Assembly (NCBI RefSeq): GCF_002441695.1
Contig: NZ_JXJW01000016.1
Span: 1-64,000, forward strand
Origin: Pseudolactococcus piscium
Lineage (GTDB): Bacteria > Bacillota > Bacilli > Lactobacillales > Streptococcaceae
Length of the DNA: 64,000 bases
Direction: 5' to 3'
The translations under genes and the position numbers were made by a program. Within the stretch, counting starts at the first letter, position 1. Every line of letters starts with the position of its first letter. Below the pieces are notes generated by a model, which was not told where the DNA came from, did no database searches, and saw nothing but the letters and a program-made list of their open reading frames with translations. Shown here in pieces: positions 1 to 8,435 of this stretch.

Positions 1-1955
1 TTTGACATACTGATTGCTTCATTTTGACCATTAGAGAAACAAAGAGATAGAGTAGAATTGCTAATTTTTTCAAGTAGTAACTCAGCAGTAATTCTCACTC
101 TGTCAGTATCACTCTTAGTGAGGGCTTCCATGATATTTTTAGTACCGACTTTTTCGCCATTTTCACGCAAGACTAGATATTTTTCAATCATTTGTAACAA
201 TTCTTTTTCAAATTGTTCATTTTGTTTCAAGTCGTAAAACTCGCCAATCATAGAAATAATCAAGTTTTTAGCTTCTTGTCCTGTCAAGAATACTAATGGG
301 TCAAGGACACCATGATTTTCAGAATTTCTAGCGTCAATGGTCACAAAATTAATCTGTTTGATATAGTCACAAATTTCAGGATAAATACCTTGACTTTCAT
401 AATCATGTAAAACTTTCATGAATTGTTTTCTAACTTCTGCTTTGGGGTCAAAGTAAAGCAATTTTGTTTTCAAAATACTATTCATGACAAACATTTGCTT
501 AACAAAGAATGATTTTCCCATGCCCATTTGACCTGTTACTTTTACAAGACCGTCAAAGCTAATTTTACCCTCGACATCTAACTTATTAGCTTGTAACAGA
601 TTATAATAGACAAGATTTCTTGAATTCTGGAGTGCTTCTTTATAACCACCAGACCAACGGTCATATCTTGAATCCACTCTACCCATATACAAGCCAACAT
701 CAGAACCTACTTTTTGACCAGTAAAAAACAGACTTTCTGCGAAGCCTGCCATTGTGGTTGTCTGTAAGTATCTGCGTTCATTCTCAAATAAAGGCTCAGT
801 CAATCTATGTTTATAAAAGAGATAAATTTGGTCATCTTTAGCACGTGCTAACTCAATGTTAGCTTTTTTGAAATTCCGCATGACAATTTTTATTTTTTCT
901 TGTAAGCGGTCATAATCATCATCATAGACAAAAATTGATTGAAGATAAGAGATAATTGTTTCGCCACGGTTTGATTTTTTTACTAAATCTTCTGAAAGGG
1001 CTTCTGCTTGTCCGATTTCATCACGAACAATACCATTTCTCATAGCAATATCTTCATTTGTTTTTTTATGTTTTTGCTTAGCACGATTGGCACGTTGTTG
1101 CATTGAATTAAAGCCATTCTTCTTAGCAAAGATAACCTTTGTTTGTACCTCTGTATCAAAACCTAGTAATCTCCGTCTTTCGATAAAGTGATTATAAGAT
1201 AAGTTTGACGGTGGTATGGCAATCGGCAATATAGCTAAGTAAGTTGTTTGCGCACCGTCACTTAAAGTTAAAATACCATAATTTTCAAAACTAACACCAG
1301 CACTGCCAAAATTATCAATGTTATTTTCAATTTGAATAATTTCAAGTTCTTTATCAACCGACATACCACGTAAATAGTGATTATTATTGACGAAAATTGT
1401 CTGGTCTTGTTTTGGCATATAACCGTTGAGTGGCAACAGTGTTTGATAAATTTCATGATTGAGTTCTTCAAATCGTTCATACCAATCTTCATCAAAAGTA
1501 ACATCAGAACCAATTGTTGCCATTACTCTATTTGAAAAATCAGTAATAGCTGTTTTAAGACCGTCTTTAAAATCAAGTGATACATGATTATTTCTAAGCG
1601 GTATAGTTAAAAAGAATCTATCCTGAGAAGTTTCGCCAATTTGTTTTTTAAGCTCCTCAGCTTGCCTTTTCATAAGATACAAGCCAACTGGTTTAGTATC
1701 TTCTGCTAAGTCCTGCTCCAAAAACTTATAATTATGTGTTGCTTCTGTAGAAAATGGAATCGTTGAGACTTCAAAGCCACCGAAAATTTCTAAATCAGAT
1801 AAAGTATCAGCTACCAATTCCTTAAATTCATTTTTCAGTGTAATATCTACTGTATTAACAATCGTTTCAGGAATTTCGTACATTGCATAGACATCAAGAT
1901 TTGACCGTAACATCAAATTACCGTGAAAAGCAACAATCCCATTTCTTTTATTCAA
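1..1955 (-). CDS. VirB4-like conjugation ATPase (3' part outside window)
   Basis: ATPase that powers the mating channel of a Tn916-type ICE (Orf16 / TcpF-ConE class), peripheral to the membrane. The Walker A motif GQMGMGKSFF is visible about three quarters through the 651 codons present; the C-terminus runs off the left edge. The start is a TTG at 1955 (LNKRNGIVAFHG...), preceded by AAGGAG at suitable spacing; no ATG lies near it. It follows tcpE by 4 bp and ends the visible minus-strand transfer operon. The family assignment is firm from the Walker region and gene order. Direct comparison with Tn916 Orf16 would settle orthology. Confidence 0.85.
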   Translation of the reverse strand, partial: MNKRNGIVAFHGNLMLRSNLDVYAMYEIPETIVNTVDITLKNEFKELVADTLSDLEIFGGFEVSTIPFSTEATHNYKFLEQDLAEDTKPVGLYLMKRQAEELKKQIGETSQDRFFLTIPLRNNHVSLDFKDGLKTAITDFSNRVMATIGSDVTFDEDWYERFEELNHEIYQTLLPLNGYMPKQDQTIFVNNNHYLRGMSVDKELEIIQIENNIDNFGSAGVSFENYGILTLSDGAQTTYLAILPIAIPPSNLSYNHFIERRRLLGFDTEVQTKVIFAKKNGFNSMQQRANRAKQKHKKTNEDIAMRNGIVRDEIGQAEALSEDLVKKSNRGETIISYLQSIFVYDDDYDRLQEKIKIVMRNFKKANIELARAKDDQIYLFYKHRLTEPLFENERRYLQTTTMAGFAESLFFTGQKVGSDVGLYMGRVDSRYDRWSGGYKEALQNSRNLVYYNLLQANKLDVEGKISFDGLVKVTGQMGMGKSFFVKQMFVMNSILKTKLLYFDPKAEVRKQFMKVLHDYESQGIYPEICDYIKQINFVTIDARNSENHGVLDPLVFLTGQEAKNLIISMIGEFYDLKQNEQFEKELLQMIEKYLVLRENGEKVGTKNIMEALTKSDTDRVRITAELLLEKISNSTLSLCFSNGQNEAISMS

Positions 1956-1959
1956 ATTT

Positions 1960-2334
1960 CTAACTCCTTATTTTCTTTATAAGATTACCTTGTGATAGGT
2001 AATGTGTGTTTTTTCTTCTACCGTAAATCAACCAATACATGATTTTATCAAACAAATATCTATGAAAGAATTTACCGTCAATCTTTAAATCAGCCACAGG
2101 GTCAGCAAAGTTCCAAGCAATTAAAGCCGAAAATATAAATGCCCAATATACTGAAAAGAAAAACAATACTTTCCAAAAGAATAGCATTGACAAAGTAAAC
2201 TCTAAAATCAAATAGAAAGCCCATGATAATTTCTTTTCGCCAACCAAAGGTATTGGCGGTAGATATGAGGGCGCTTCTAATGATAATTGGTATGAAAATG
2301 TATCTCTATCAGGGTATCTCTCTTTATCTTCCAT
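1960..2334 (-). CDS. TcpE-family conjugation membrane protein
   Basis: Small protein (124 aa) with two adjacent hydrophobic segments near residues 38-75, followed by a basic tail with RYLFDKIMYWLIYGRR. This is the layout of the TcpE/Orf17 (PrgI- or VirB3-like) component that sits in the membrane beside the VirB4 ATPase. It lies 1 bp from tcpD and 4 bp from the ATPase, the same order as in Tn916 relatives. Called from topology, size and position; no catalytic motif is expected. Confidence 0.75.
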   Translation of the reverse strand: MEDKERYPDRDTFSYQLSLEAPSYLPPIPLVGEKKLSWAFYLILEFTLSMLFFWKVLFFFSVYWAFIFSALIAWNFADPVADLKIDGKFFHRYLFDKIMYWLIYGRRKNTHYLSQGNLIKKIRS

Positions 2335-2335
2335 A

Positions 2336-2566
2336 TTACAAAGAACCAGAAATACTGTTAATTACTTTACCGATTCCAGAAATTACAGAACTAATCACTA
2401 CTTTCCATGCTTCAAATGTTGTTGGACTTAGAATACTAGATACCGTAAGTCCTATTAAGCCAGTCATTAATGCGTTTGTCTTATCGCCTTTCGCAAAGGC
2501 TTTCAAAGCACCGATACCAGCACCGATTAGAATAAGTAATGCGACAGCGTTTAAAATATTTGTCAT
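2336..2566 (-). CDS. TcpD-family small membrane protein
   Basis: 76-aa protein starting MTNILNAVALLILIGAG. Two hydrophobic helices are separated by a short polar turn (KAFAKGDKTNA), typical of the TcpD channel component of Gram-positive conjugation systems. An upstream in-frame start would add 15 basic residues, but the AAAAGG-like ribosome site fits the internal ATG at 2566. It lies between tcpC and tcpE in the transfer operon. Confidence 0.7.
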   Translation of the reverse strand: MTNILNAVALLILIGAGIGALKAFAKGDKTNALMTGLIGLTVSSILSPTTFEAWKVVISSVISGIGKVINSISGSL

Positions 2567-2567
2567 T

Positions 2568-3794
2568 TTATTTTTCCTTTTCTTCTTTAAAATAATCTTG
2601 TGAGACACCATGATTTAATGTTTTGACAAACCAAGTATCCCCATTTTTCTTAATTGACAACTCAAAATTTTCTTTATGAATTGAATTGAGACTGTCTTTG
2701 AAAGAGACTGTTACAACAGCAGTTGTTGTACCAGAAGCACCTTTAGTATAATAAGTGTAAAGTAACTTATCAAACTTATAGCCTTTAATACCGACAATAT
2801 CAGCACTCATAGTGGCAAGTGTTTTATCATCAGTTGTATAAGCTGTGAAAAAGGCTTCTAAGAACGTGCCAAACTCTTTAACTTCACTTTCTGTATAGTC
2901 TTGTGTTTGTTTTGTCAGACCTTGTTTTTTAACATTATTACCTTGTAACTCGCTTAGGGCAGTCACGAAAGGTGTATCTGACACATAAAATCTGTCAGCT
3001 TTACTAGCAAACGGAATGTTAAATTCTACAGACCTATCAAGAAATTTACTGTTTTTATCTTCTGAATTTTCTTTTACTTGGTAATTGACAACATATGTAG
3101 CTAAATTGTTTTCAATTTTAAGTAAAGTACTTGATACTAATTTCATATCACTTTTATTTTCAGGTAGATAAGTCATATTGACATTATCGCCAAAATACTC
3201 AGTTAATTTTTTTGAATAATCGCCAGTATTTTGTGACGAGTAGTTAAAATAACTATTAATAAAGCTAGTCATATAAACATTGACTTTATTGTCTGTTTCA
3301 CTCAATATACGCTTATCAGATACAACTGAGACAGTTGGTTTAGATAAGGCTTTTGACCGTGACATAATGGATAAAGTTGTTGCACCAACTGATAAGCTCA
3401 ATAATAAGCCAATTGTGCCATAGACAATGACTTTACTTTTGAAAGTACCAGAACCTTTAAGTGTGAATTTTTTCTTGGGCTTATTGATGAAAGTAACAGT
3501 TTTCTTGTTTTTCTTATCATCTTTAGGCGCAAACAATTCATCTTTCTTAGTTCTGAGTTTTTTCAGTAAACCTTTGTCTTTTTTCTCAGGCACTTTTTCA
3601 GGCTTGTTTTGTTTTTCATCATACCGTGCAATGAGTTGTTTAGCTTCTGATAAAGTAAATAAATCATCAGGTTTGACCTCGCCAAACTCTAACTCTTTAG
3701 CAACTATAATTAAATCACTTACTCTGATTTTCATTTCATGCGCAATATCACTTAATTCATAGTAGAGTTCTTCTTGTTCACTCAAATTTTTCAC
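2568..3794 (-). CDS. TcpC/Orf13-like conjugation protein (VirB8-type)
   Basis: 408 aa. Residues 1-60 are acidic and helical and resemble a DNA-binding or coiled segment. Residues 60-115 are lysine-rich and cytoplasmic. One transmembrane helix lies near 120-145 (VIVYGTIGLLLSLSVGATTL). The rest is an extracytoplasmic region with two NTF2-like halves, as in TcpC of pCW3 and Orf13 of Tn916, where it forms the ring on the outer face of the channel. It overlaps the preceding HTH gene by 17 bp, suggesting coupled translation. The extended N-terminal region before the membrane helix is longer than in classical Orf13. Confidence 0.75.
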   Translation of the reverse strand: MKNLSEQEELYYELSDIAHEMKIRVSDLIIVAKELEFGEVKPDDLFTLSEAKQLIARYDEKQNKPEKVPEKKDKGLLKKLRTKKDELFAPKDDKKNKKTVTFINKPKKKFTLKGSGTFKSKVIVYGTIGLLLSLSVGATTLSIMSRSKALSKPTVSVVSDKRILSETDNKVNVYMTSFINSYFNYSSQNTGDYSKKLTEYFGDNVNMTYLPENKSDMKLVSSTLLKIENNLATYVVNYQVKENSEDKNSKFLDRSVEFNIPFASKADRFYVSDTPFVTALSELQGNNVKKQGLTKQTQDYTESEVKEFGTFLEAFFTAYTTDDKTLATMSADIVGIKGYKFDKLLYTYYTKGASGTTTAVVTVSFKDSLNSIHKENFELSIKKNGDTWFVKTLNHGVSQDYFKEEKEK

Positions 3795-4128
3795 TCCTTA
3801 CCATATTATTTATTTTTTCTTGAAATGATAAAATTTCAGGTATTGCATTTCTAGCTTCTAAAATTACAGTCGCTTTCTTGACATACTCATCAATAGTATC
3901 ATGACCTATTTCTAGTTGAATTTCTAACTCAGTACCAAATAATTGAGTAGCAGTAGCATTAAAATAGCGAGCTATCTTATCCAAGTTTGAAAAAGTTGGA
4001 TAAACTTTTTGATTTTCATAATCTGAGATAGATTGTTTACCTATATCCAAATCATTTGCCAGTTCCAATTGACTAATATTTTTCATTTGTCGTAATCGAG
4101 TTAAATTTCTACTGAAATTTTCTATCAT
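3778..4128 (-). CDS. XRE-family HTH regulator
   Basis: 116 aa. Residues 8-62 form a clear Cro/CI helix-turn-helix (LTRLRQMKNISQLELANDL, then IGKQSISDYENQK), followed by a short helical tail that probably dimerises. It sits between the adhesin gene and tcpC and overlaps tcpC, so it may tune expression of the distal transfer genes. Target sites are not known. Confidence 0.8.
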   Translation of the reverse strand: MIENFSRNLTRLRQMKNISQLELANDLDIGKQSISDYENQKVYPTFSNLDKIARYFNATATQLFGTELEIQLEIGHDTIDEYVKKATVILEARNAIPEILSFQEKINNMVRSEKFE

Positions 4129-4197
4129 GCTTTACCTTTTCTATTGGGCTTCGCACCCCATTTGCACACTCAGCTAGTTGTGGTTTAGTCTTGATTT

Positions 4198-7149
4198 TTA
4201 TTTTTTGATTTTGGACTTGATAGCACCTAGTGCTTTTGCGATTTCTTTATGTTTCAAGAAAGCAATGACCGCAACAATCACAGCACCAATAAGACCTACA
4301 AGTGTTGCTTTAGCTTCCCCAGTCATAGGCAGACTAGGTTTAGCAGGTGTAGGAGTTTCTGGAATTTTAGGTTTAGCAGGTGTCTTAGGTTTTTCGCCAT
4401 ACCATTTATCCTTATCGCCAACATCTTTACCAGAAATAGCACCCTTAGCTGAGACAGTCGCTTCATCAGCGTGTGTTTCGCTATCAGCTAGTTTATCAAG
4501 CGTACCAGTGGCTTCAATATAATCATCTACAGGCAATTCAAGTAGTTTACCGTCAAGTTCAAACTCGCCGTCTTGATTGATAATAAGCGCCTTGCCTTGA
4601 TAAGTCCACTTAATATCTTTCACATCTTGTTTGCCCTCAATGGTTTTATCCGTCAATTTGATATGCGTGAGTGTTTCAGAGCCATTGTTTGTGACACGGA
4701 AGTTGATAGCTTGGGCTTTATCAGTCAATTTAACAGCAGTATCTTTCGTATCAGCGTCTCCCTTGCCCAAGTTATTATCTTTATCCGAATTGTTACCTTG
4801 ACCTGCTTGTGGAATTTTTTCATTTGATTTTTCAATATCAATAGACGGTGTTTCAGGTGGTGTTGGTACATCTTTGTCTGTCAAATTGATTTTTGATAGA
4901 CTAATGAACGGTACATCACTAGACACACTACCTGCCACAGTACCTTTGATATTTTCATTCTTACCGTCCGTATTATCACTTTGTGAGAATGTTCGTGTAG
5001 AGAATGGTTTTGAGAAGTCCTCATGATAACTTGCGGAAATTGTGATAATATCCGTTTCAGGGTCAGTCGTCATATGGATATAGATAGGCTTGATTAAGTC
5101 ATAACCTTTAGGCGCAGTTGCTTCATCTTCTGTTAGCTTCCAATCGCCATAGACGAGTTCAACATTTGCGTAACCGTCCTCATCATCTTTAATACCAGTT
5201 GTGATTGTTTGTGTATCAGCTTTGGTGTCATTGATAGGTGTGAGGTTAAACTTAATATCATTGAAGCCACTTTCAGCACTTTCGCCTGAAATTTCAACTT
5301 TCTTTTGAATTGAAATTTTTGCTTTAATCACTTGTTCAAGTGACTTAGATTGAGGTGTGATGATATTTTGGGTTTTATCATCCTTTTTCTTAATCTCAAA
5401 TTTATGTGCTTCTTTATCAGAAGCATAGCCAATAGGTGCGTTGATTTCTTCCCAAGCATATTCTCCACTTGCTAAGTTACCAACATAAGCATTGAACTTA
5501 GTACCGTCAATACGAACAACGATATTATCGCCATGAGAAACTTTCTTACCACCAATGACTGATTCAGTTACTTTTTCGCCTGAAATGAGTTTTGCTTTTG
5601 GATTGTCAGACCATTTGACAGTATCGCCTTTCTTGTGAGGGCTAGAGCCAGTGCTATCATCTAAATAGACAAGTTTATACTCAGCACCTTTTAGTTCGGC
5701 TTTACCTTGGCTTTCTGCCTTTCCAGTATCTTTATCAAGTTTCAAGAGTTCATTTTCGCCCTTAATTTCTTGGTTGTCGCCAGAGACTTCATTATAGCCC
5801 TTGGCAGTTTTAGCATTTTGTTTAACTTCAATCGTTTGTTCCTTGAATGAGTTAATAAAGCCATTAGATGAAATAGTCTCTTTTACACCATACATACCGA
5901 TAGGCAAGCCTTTGAAAAATGCTTTCCCTTTTTCGTCAGAAACAGCAGTATAGACCTTACCAGTCTTTTTGTTTGTAGCAGTAAAGGTATTGCCTTTAAG
6001 CGTGTAATTACCATTCCACATGTTAGCGCCAGATTCAACACCAGTTTTGTTGACCTGTAAATCGCCTGTCACGTTCAGTTTGAAAGGCAAATATCCAAAC
6101 AACGCCCAGACAATATCCATGTGGTCGCCCTTACCGTCTAAGTAGGTAAAGTCAACTAATGAACTATTAAAGTGCTTTAAGACCACATATGAGTTAGAGG
6201 TCAAGAGTGGAGAATCTGTAATAACAGCGCCATTATTATTAGAGCGTAGACCATTGCCTGAGACTGAAAGAGCAGTATCAGGGCTGACAATGTAGCCCAA
6301 AGCACCGTTAGCGCCTACCTCAGCTAGTTGGTTAGCGTCTACATCAGAAACTTTCATAGCAACTAACAACTCATTGTTAGGAATTTCTTGACCGTTGTCA
6401 GAACGAACTAACGAGACAGTCGTACGGACTTTATTAATAAAGCCAACCATTGAACCGTCACCAATTGCACCACCAGCGCCACCGCCATTTTCAGATTGAC
6501 CGCCACCAGTATTAGTACCAGAAACAGGTGTGACAGCACCAAAGGTTAAAGTGCCTCCCTCGTTACGAACACCAAAGATTAAATCTTGGTTAGTTTGTCC
6601 GTCATTGCCATGTTCAAAGCCATTGTTTACTACATTTAAGTTAACTTTAATTTTTTCGCCAGTTGTAGTGTCTGTAATTGTACCAACATTTTTAATCAAA
6701 AAACCTTGGTTTAAGTCAACATGAATAGCTAAATCTGATTTTTGAAAACCGTCTTGACCTAATGGAAACGTTGCACCAGTCCCAAAGGTTGAAAGAGCTT
6801 GACCGTTGTAGAGCATTGTATCAGCTTGCCAACCGATATTATCAGCTACATACTTAGCACCGTCTAAATTTGCACTAGCAAGTAGACCGTCTACCGTACC
6901 TTGGAAACTAGCAGATGTCATATCATTGGACTGTGCCTTGACAATAGGTTGTCCGTTGACTGTACCAATTTGTGTGGCATTTACAACATCAGCTAAGACA
7001 AAAGTTTGTGGAAATTCAACATGAGAAACTTGGCTTAATGCAAAACCACCACCTACCAATAAGGCTAGAGCAGTAGCACTGTATAACCATTTCTTTCCTG
7101 ACTTCCATTGACGAAAACGTGACTGCTTTACTTTTTTATCTTTATTCAA
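4198..7149 (-). CDS. LPXTG-anchored surface adhesin with Cna_B-type repeats
   Basis: Cell-wall protein of 983 aa, likely promoting cell contact during mating or surface attachment. The N-terminus has a KxYKxGKxW-like signal (RFRQWKSGKKWLYSA) and a hydrophobic stretch. A ligand-binding head of about 350 residues includes a Gly/Asn-rich loop. Several prealbumin-like Cna_B repeats follow (for example KGLPIGMYGVKE, GEYAWEEINAPIGYA, YGDWKLTEDEATAPKGYDL), then a Pro-rich spacer, LPMTGE, a hydrophobic segment and a basic tail for sortase anchoring. The TTG at 7149 is preferred because AGAAGG lies 7-8 nt upstream; a TTG at 7200 would add 17 residues and lacks a ribosome site. Confidence 0.85.
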   Translation of the reverse strand: MNKDKKVKQSRFRQWKSGKKWLYSATALALLVGGGFALSQVSHVEFPQTFVLADVVNATQIGTVNGQPIVKAQSNDMTSASFQGTVDGLLASANLDGAKYVADNIGWQADTMLYNGQALSTFGTGATFPLGQDGFQKSDLAIHVDLNQGFLIKNVGTITDTTTGEKIKVNLNVVNNGFEHGNDGQTNQDLIFGVRNEGGTLTFGAVTPVSGTNTGGGQSENGGGAGGAIGDGSMVGFINKVRTTVSLVRSDNGQEIPNNELLVAMKVSDVDANQLAEVGANGALGYIVSPDTALSVSGNGLRSNNNGAVITDSPLLTSNSYVVLKHFNSSLVDFTYLDGKGDHMDIVWALFGYLPFKLNVTGDLQVNKTGVESGANMWNGNYTLKGNTFTATNKKTGKVYTAVSDEKGKAFFKGLPIGMYGVKETISSNGFINSFKEQTIEVKQNAKTAKGYNEVSGDNQEIKGENELLKLDKDTGKAESQGKAELKGAEYKLVYLDDSTGSSPHKKGDTVKWSDNPKAKLISGEKVTESVIGGKKVSHGDNIVVRIDGTKFNAYVGNLASGEYAWEEINAPIGYASDKEAHKFEIKKKDDKTQNIITPQSKSLEQVIKAKISIQKKVEISGESAESGFNDIKFNLTPINDTKADTQTITTGIKDDEDGYANVELVYGDWKLTEDEATAPKGYDLIKPIYIHMTTDPETDIITISASYHEDFSKPFSTRTFSQSDNTDGKNENIKGTVAGSVSSDVPFISLSKINLTDKDVPTPPETPSIDIEKSNEKIPQAGQGNNSDKDNNLGKGDADTKDTAVKLTDKAQAINFRVTNNGSETLTHIKLTDKTIEGKQDVKDIKWTYQGKALIINQDGEFELDGKLLELPVDDYIEATGTLDKLADSETHADEATVSAKGAISGKDVGDKDKWYGEKPKTPAKPKIPETPTPAKPSLPMTGEAKATLVGLIGAVIVAVIAFLKHKEIAKALGAIKSKIKK

Positions 7150-7183
7150 AAAAAGTACCTTCTTTCTAAAAATTTTTTTCAAT

Positions 7184-7210
7184 AAAAAAAAGAAAGCCAA
7201 AAGACTTTCT
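7184..7210 (-). terminator. Leader hairpin with T-run ahead of the adhesin gene
   Basis: AGAAAG / CTTTCT stem, followed on the minus strand by eight T. It lies between the promoter-like element at 7219-7240 and the adhesin start, so it could act as an attenuator rather than as the end of an upstream transcript. Confidence 0.55.
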
Positions 7211-7218
7211 GATAACTT

Positions 7219-7240
7219 AGTTTTCGGACTTTTCGGTCAA
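7219..7240 (-). promoter_or_regulatory. ICE promoter-like element, copy 1
   Basis: Minus strand: TTGACC (7240-7235), then GAAAAGTCCGAAAACT. This is one of five related copies in the element (others at 15058, 15559, 15656 and 15845), all on the minus strand. The copy precedes the adhesin gene. The -10 is weak (AGTTAT with 17-nt spacing), which suits an activated promoter. Confidence 0.45.
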
Positions 7241-7280
7241 GGTTTTATAAAAGAAAAAGAACCTTTAAAAGTTCTTGGTT
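7241..7280 (-). terminator. Rho-independent terminator of the 7281 gene
   Basis: Minus strand: AAGAACTTTTAAAGGTTCTT stem-loop followed by TTTCTTTT, directly after the stop codon at 7281. Confidence 0.75.
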
Positions 7281-7904
7281 TTAATCATAAGCACCAGCCA
7301 TTAATGACTTATCATAATTTCCTTGGCTTGCATTGTATTCGTCACGGTCACGACCTGCTTGTGACCAATCCACTTGATAAGAGGGTTGGCTAGGTGCAGA
7401 CTGTGCAGGTGCTGTGTATGACGGTGTAGCGGGTGTTTGTTGGGCAGGTGCAGTATAAGTGGCTTGGGCTTGTTCAGTAGCCTGTACTTGCGCCTGAGAC
7501 TGTTCAGCAACCGCTTGGGCTTGTGCCTGTTCAGCTTGTTGTGTTGCGACCGCTTGCGCTTGTTCAGCTTGTGCCTTTGCTTGAACTTGGGCTTGTTTAT
7601 CAGCTTCTGCTTTAGCCTTGGCTTCACTTTCAGCTTTTAGTTTAGCTTGTTTGTCAGCTTCTGTCTTGGCTTTAGCTTCTTTATCAGCTTTAATTTTGGC
7701 TTCCTTGTCAGCTTTTAAATGCTTTTCAAGGTTTGCTTTTTTATTAGCCTTGACGATTTTATCGTTGCTATCAGCTAAAACTTTTTCATTATGACGATTG
7801 ACCGCAAGACCAGTACCACCGCCTAGCAATAACAAAATAATTGCACCAGTTGCAACTCTTTGTTTTAAAGTCGTTTTTTTGATTTTTTCTACTAAATTTT
7901 TCAT
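7281..7904 (-). CDS. Secreted or membrane-tethered coiled-coil protein, Ala/Lys/Gln-rich
   Basis: 207 aa. An N-terminal basic patch and one hydrophobic helix (residues 17-36, ATGAIILLLLGGGTGLAV) act as a signal or membrane anchor. A long repetitive coiled coil built from KAEADKQAK/QAEQAQA units follows (residues 55-155), then a Pro/Thr-rich region and a conserved-looking tail, QAGRDRDEYNASQGNYDKS. The start at 7904 (MKNLVEK) is chosen over 7928 because the extra residues look untranslated. It may be an extracellular accessory of the transfer apparatus or a cell-wall-associated cargo protein. No enzymatic motif is seen. Confidence 0.65.
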   Translation of the reverse strand: MKNLVEKIKKTTLKQRVATGAIILLLLGGGTGLAVNRHNEKVLADSNDKIVKANKKANLEKHLKADKEAKIKADKEAKAKTEADKQAKLKAESEAKAKAEADKQAQVQAKAQAEQAQAVATQQAEQAQAQAVAEQSQAQVQATEQAQATYTAPAQQTPATPSYTAPAQSAPSQPSYQVDWSQAGRDRDEYNASQGNYDKSLMAGAYD

Positions 7905-8119
7905 AATTTTTATCCGTATTCTAAGCAATAATTGCTATTTACCTATGCCTTATTATACCATATATACCAAGGGTTTACAAGGTTTTTGGCGGTTCTGTTT
8001 TTACAATTTTTCACTCCCTCACTCCATATCTAAATACCAACTAAATATTCAAGTGTTTTTAACTCAGAATTTGTAAAATCGTAACTTTCATGATTATCAA
8101 TTTCAATATTTGGTAAAGT

Positions 8120-8383
8120 CTAAACTTCTTTTTCTTTGTCTCTTTTAAAAAAACTAAACATTATACTTCTCTCTCCTTTAATATTAGTCACTCCTAATAA
8201 ATAATCAGTTGAGACTTCTAAGTATTTTGCAAGCAATATTAATTTCTTAAAATTAGGCTCACGCGTTCCTGTTTCCCAATGTGTATAGCTCCCTTGTCTA
8301 ACACCAAGCATTTCAGCTAATTCTCTTTGTAAAAAGCCTTTTTCTTTGCGTGCTTTTTTCAATCTTTCAGAAAATAAAGTCAT
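8120..8383 (-). CDS. Small XRE-family repressor
   Basis: 87 aa starting MTLFSERLKKARKEKG. The HTH spans residues 5-60, with QGSYTHWETGTREPN in the recognition helix and YLEVSTDYLLG after it, as in ICE and phage repressors. The ATG at 8383 has AAAGG upstream. The 5' leader contains a 17-bp sequence that recurs upstream of the TIR gene. A short polar tail ends the protein. Confidence 0.8.
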   Translation of the reverse strand: MTLFSERLKKARKEKGFLQRELAEMLGVRQGSYTHWETGTREPNFKKLILLAKYLEVSTDYLLGVTNIKGERSIMFSFFKRDKEKEV

Positions 8384-8415
8384 AACAAACCTTTCTTTTT
8401 GGGCTAAAAAAAACA

Positions 8416-8432
8416 CAAACTTCAACATTTGC
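8416..8432. repeat. 17-bp direct repeat, copy A (flanks the TIR gene)
   Basis: CAAACTTCAACATTTGC; the second copy at 9518-9534 differs by one base. The two copies bracket the TIR gene exactly. Confidence 0.75.
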
Positions 8433-8435
8433 ATT

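Noticed and set aside
1268-1513. 81-codon minus-strand ORF within the VirB4-like gene
   Set aside because: Out-of-frame shadow of the ATPase gene on the same strand.
7301-7640. Alternative frames across the Ala/Lys-rich coiled-coil gene
   Set aside because: They are shadows produced by the repetitive codon pattern of the real gene.
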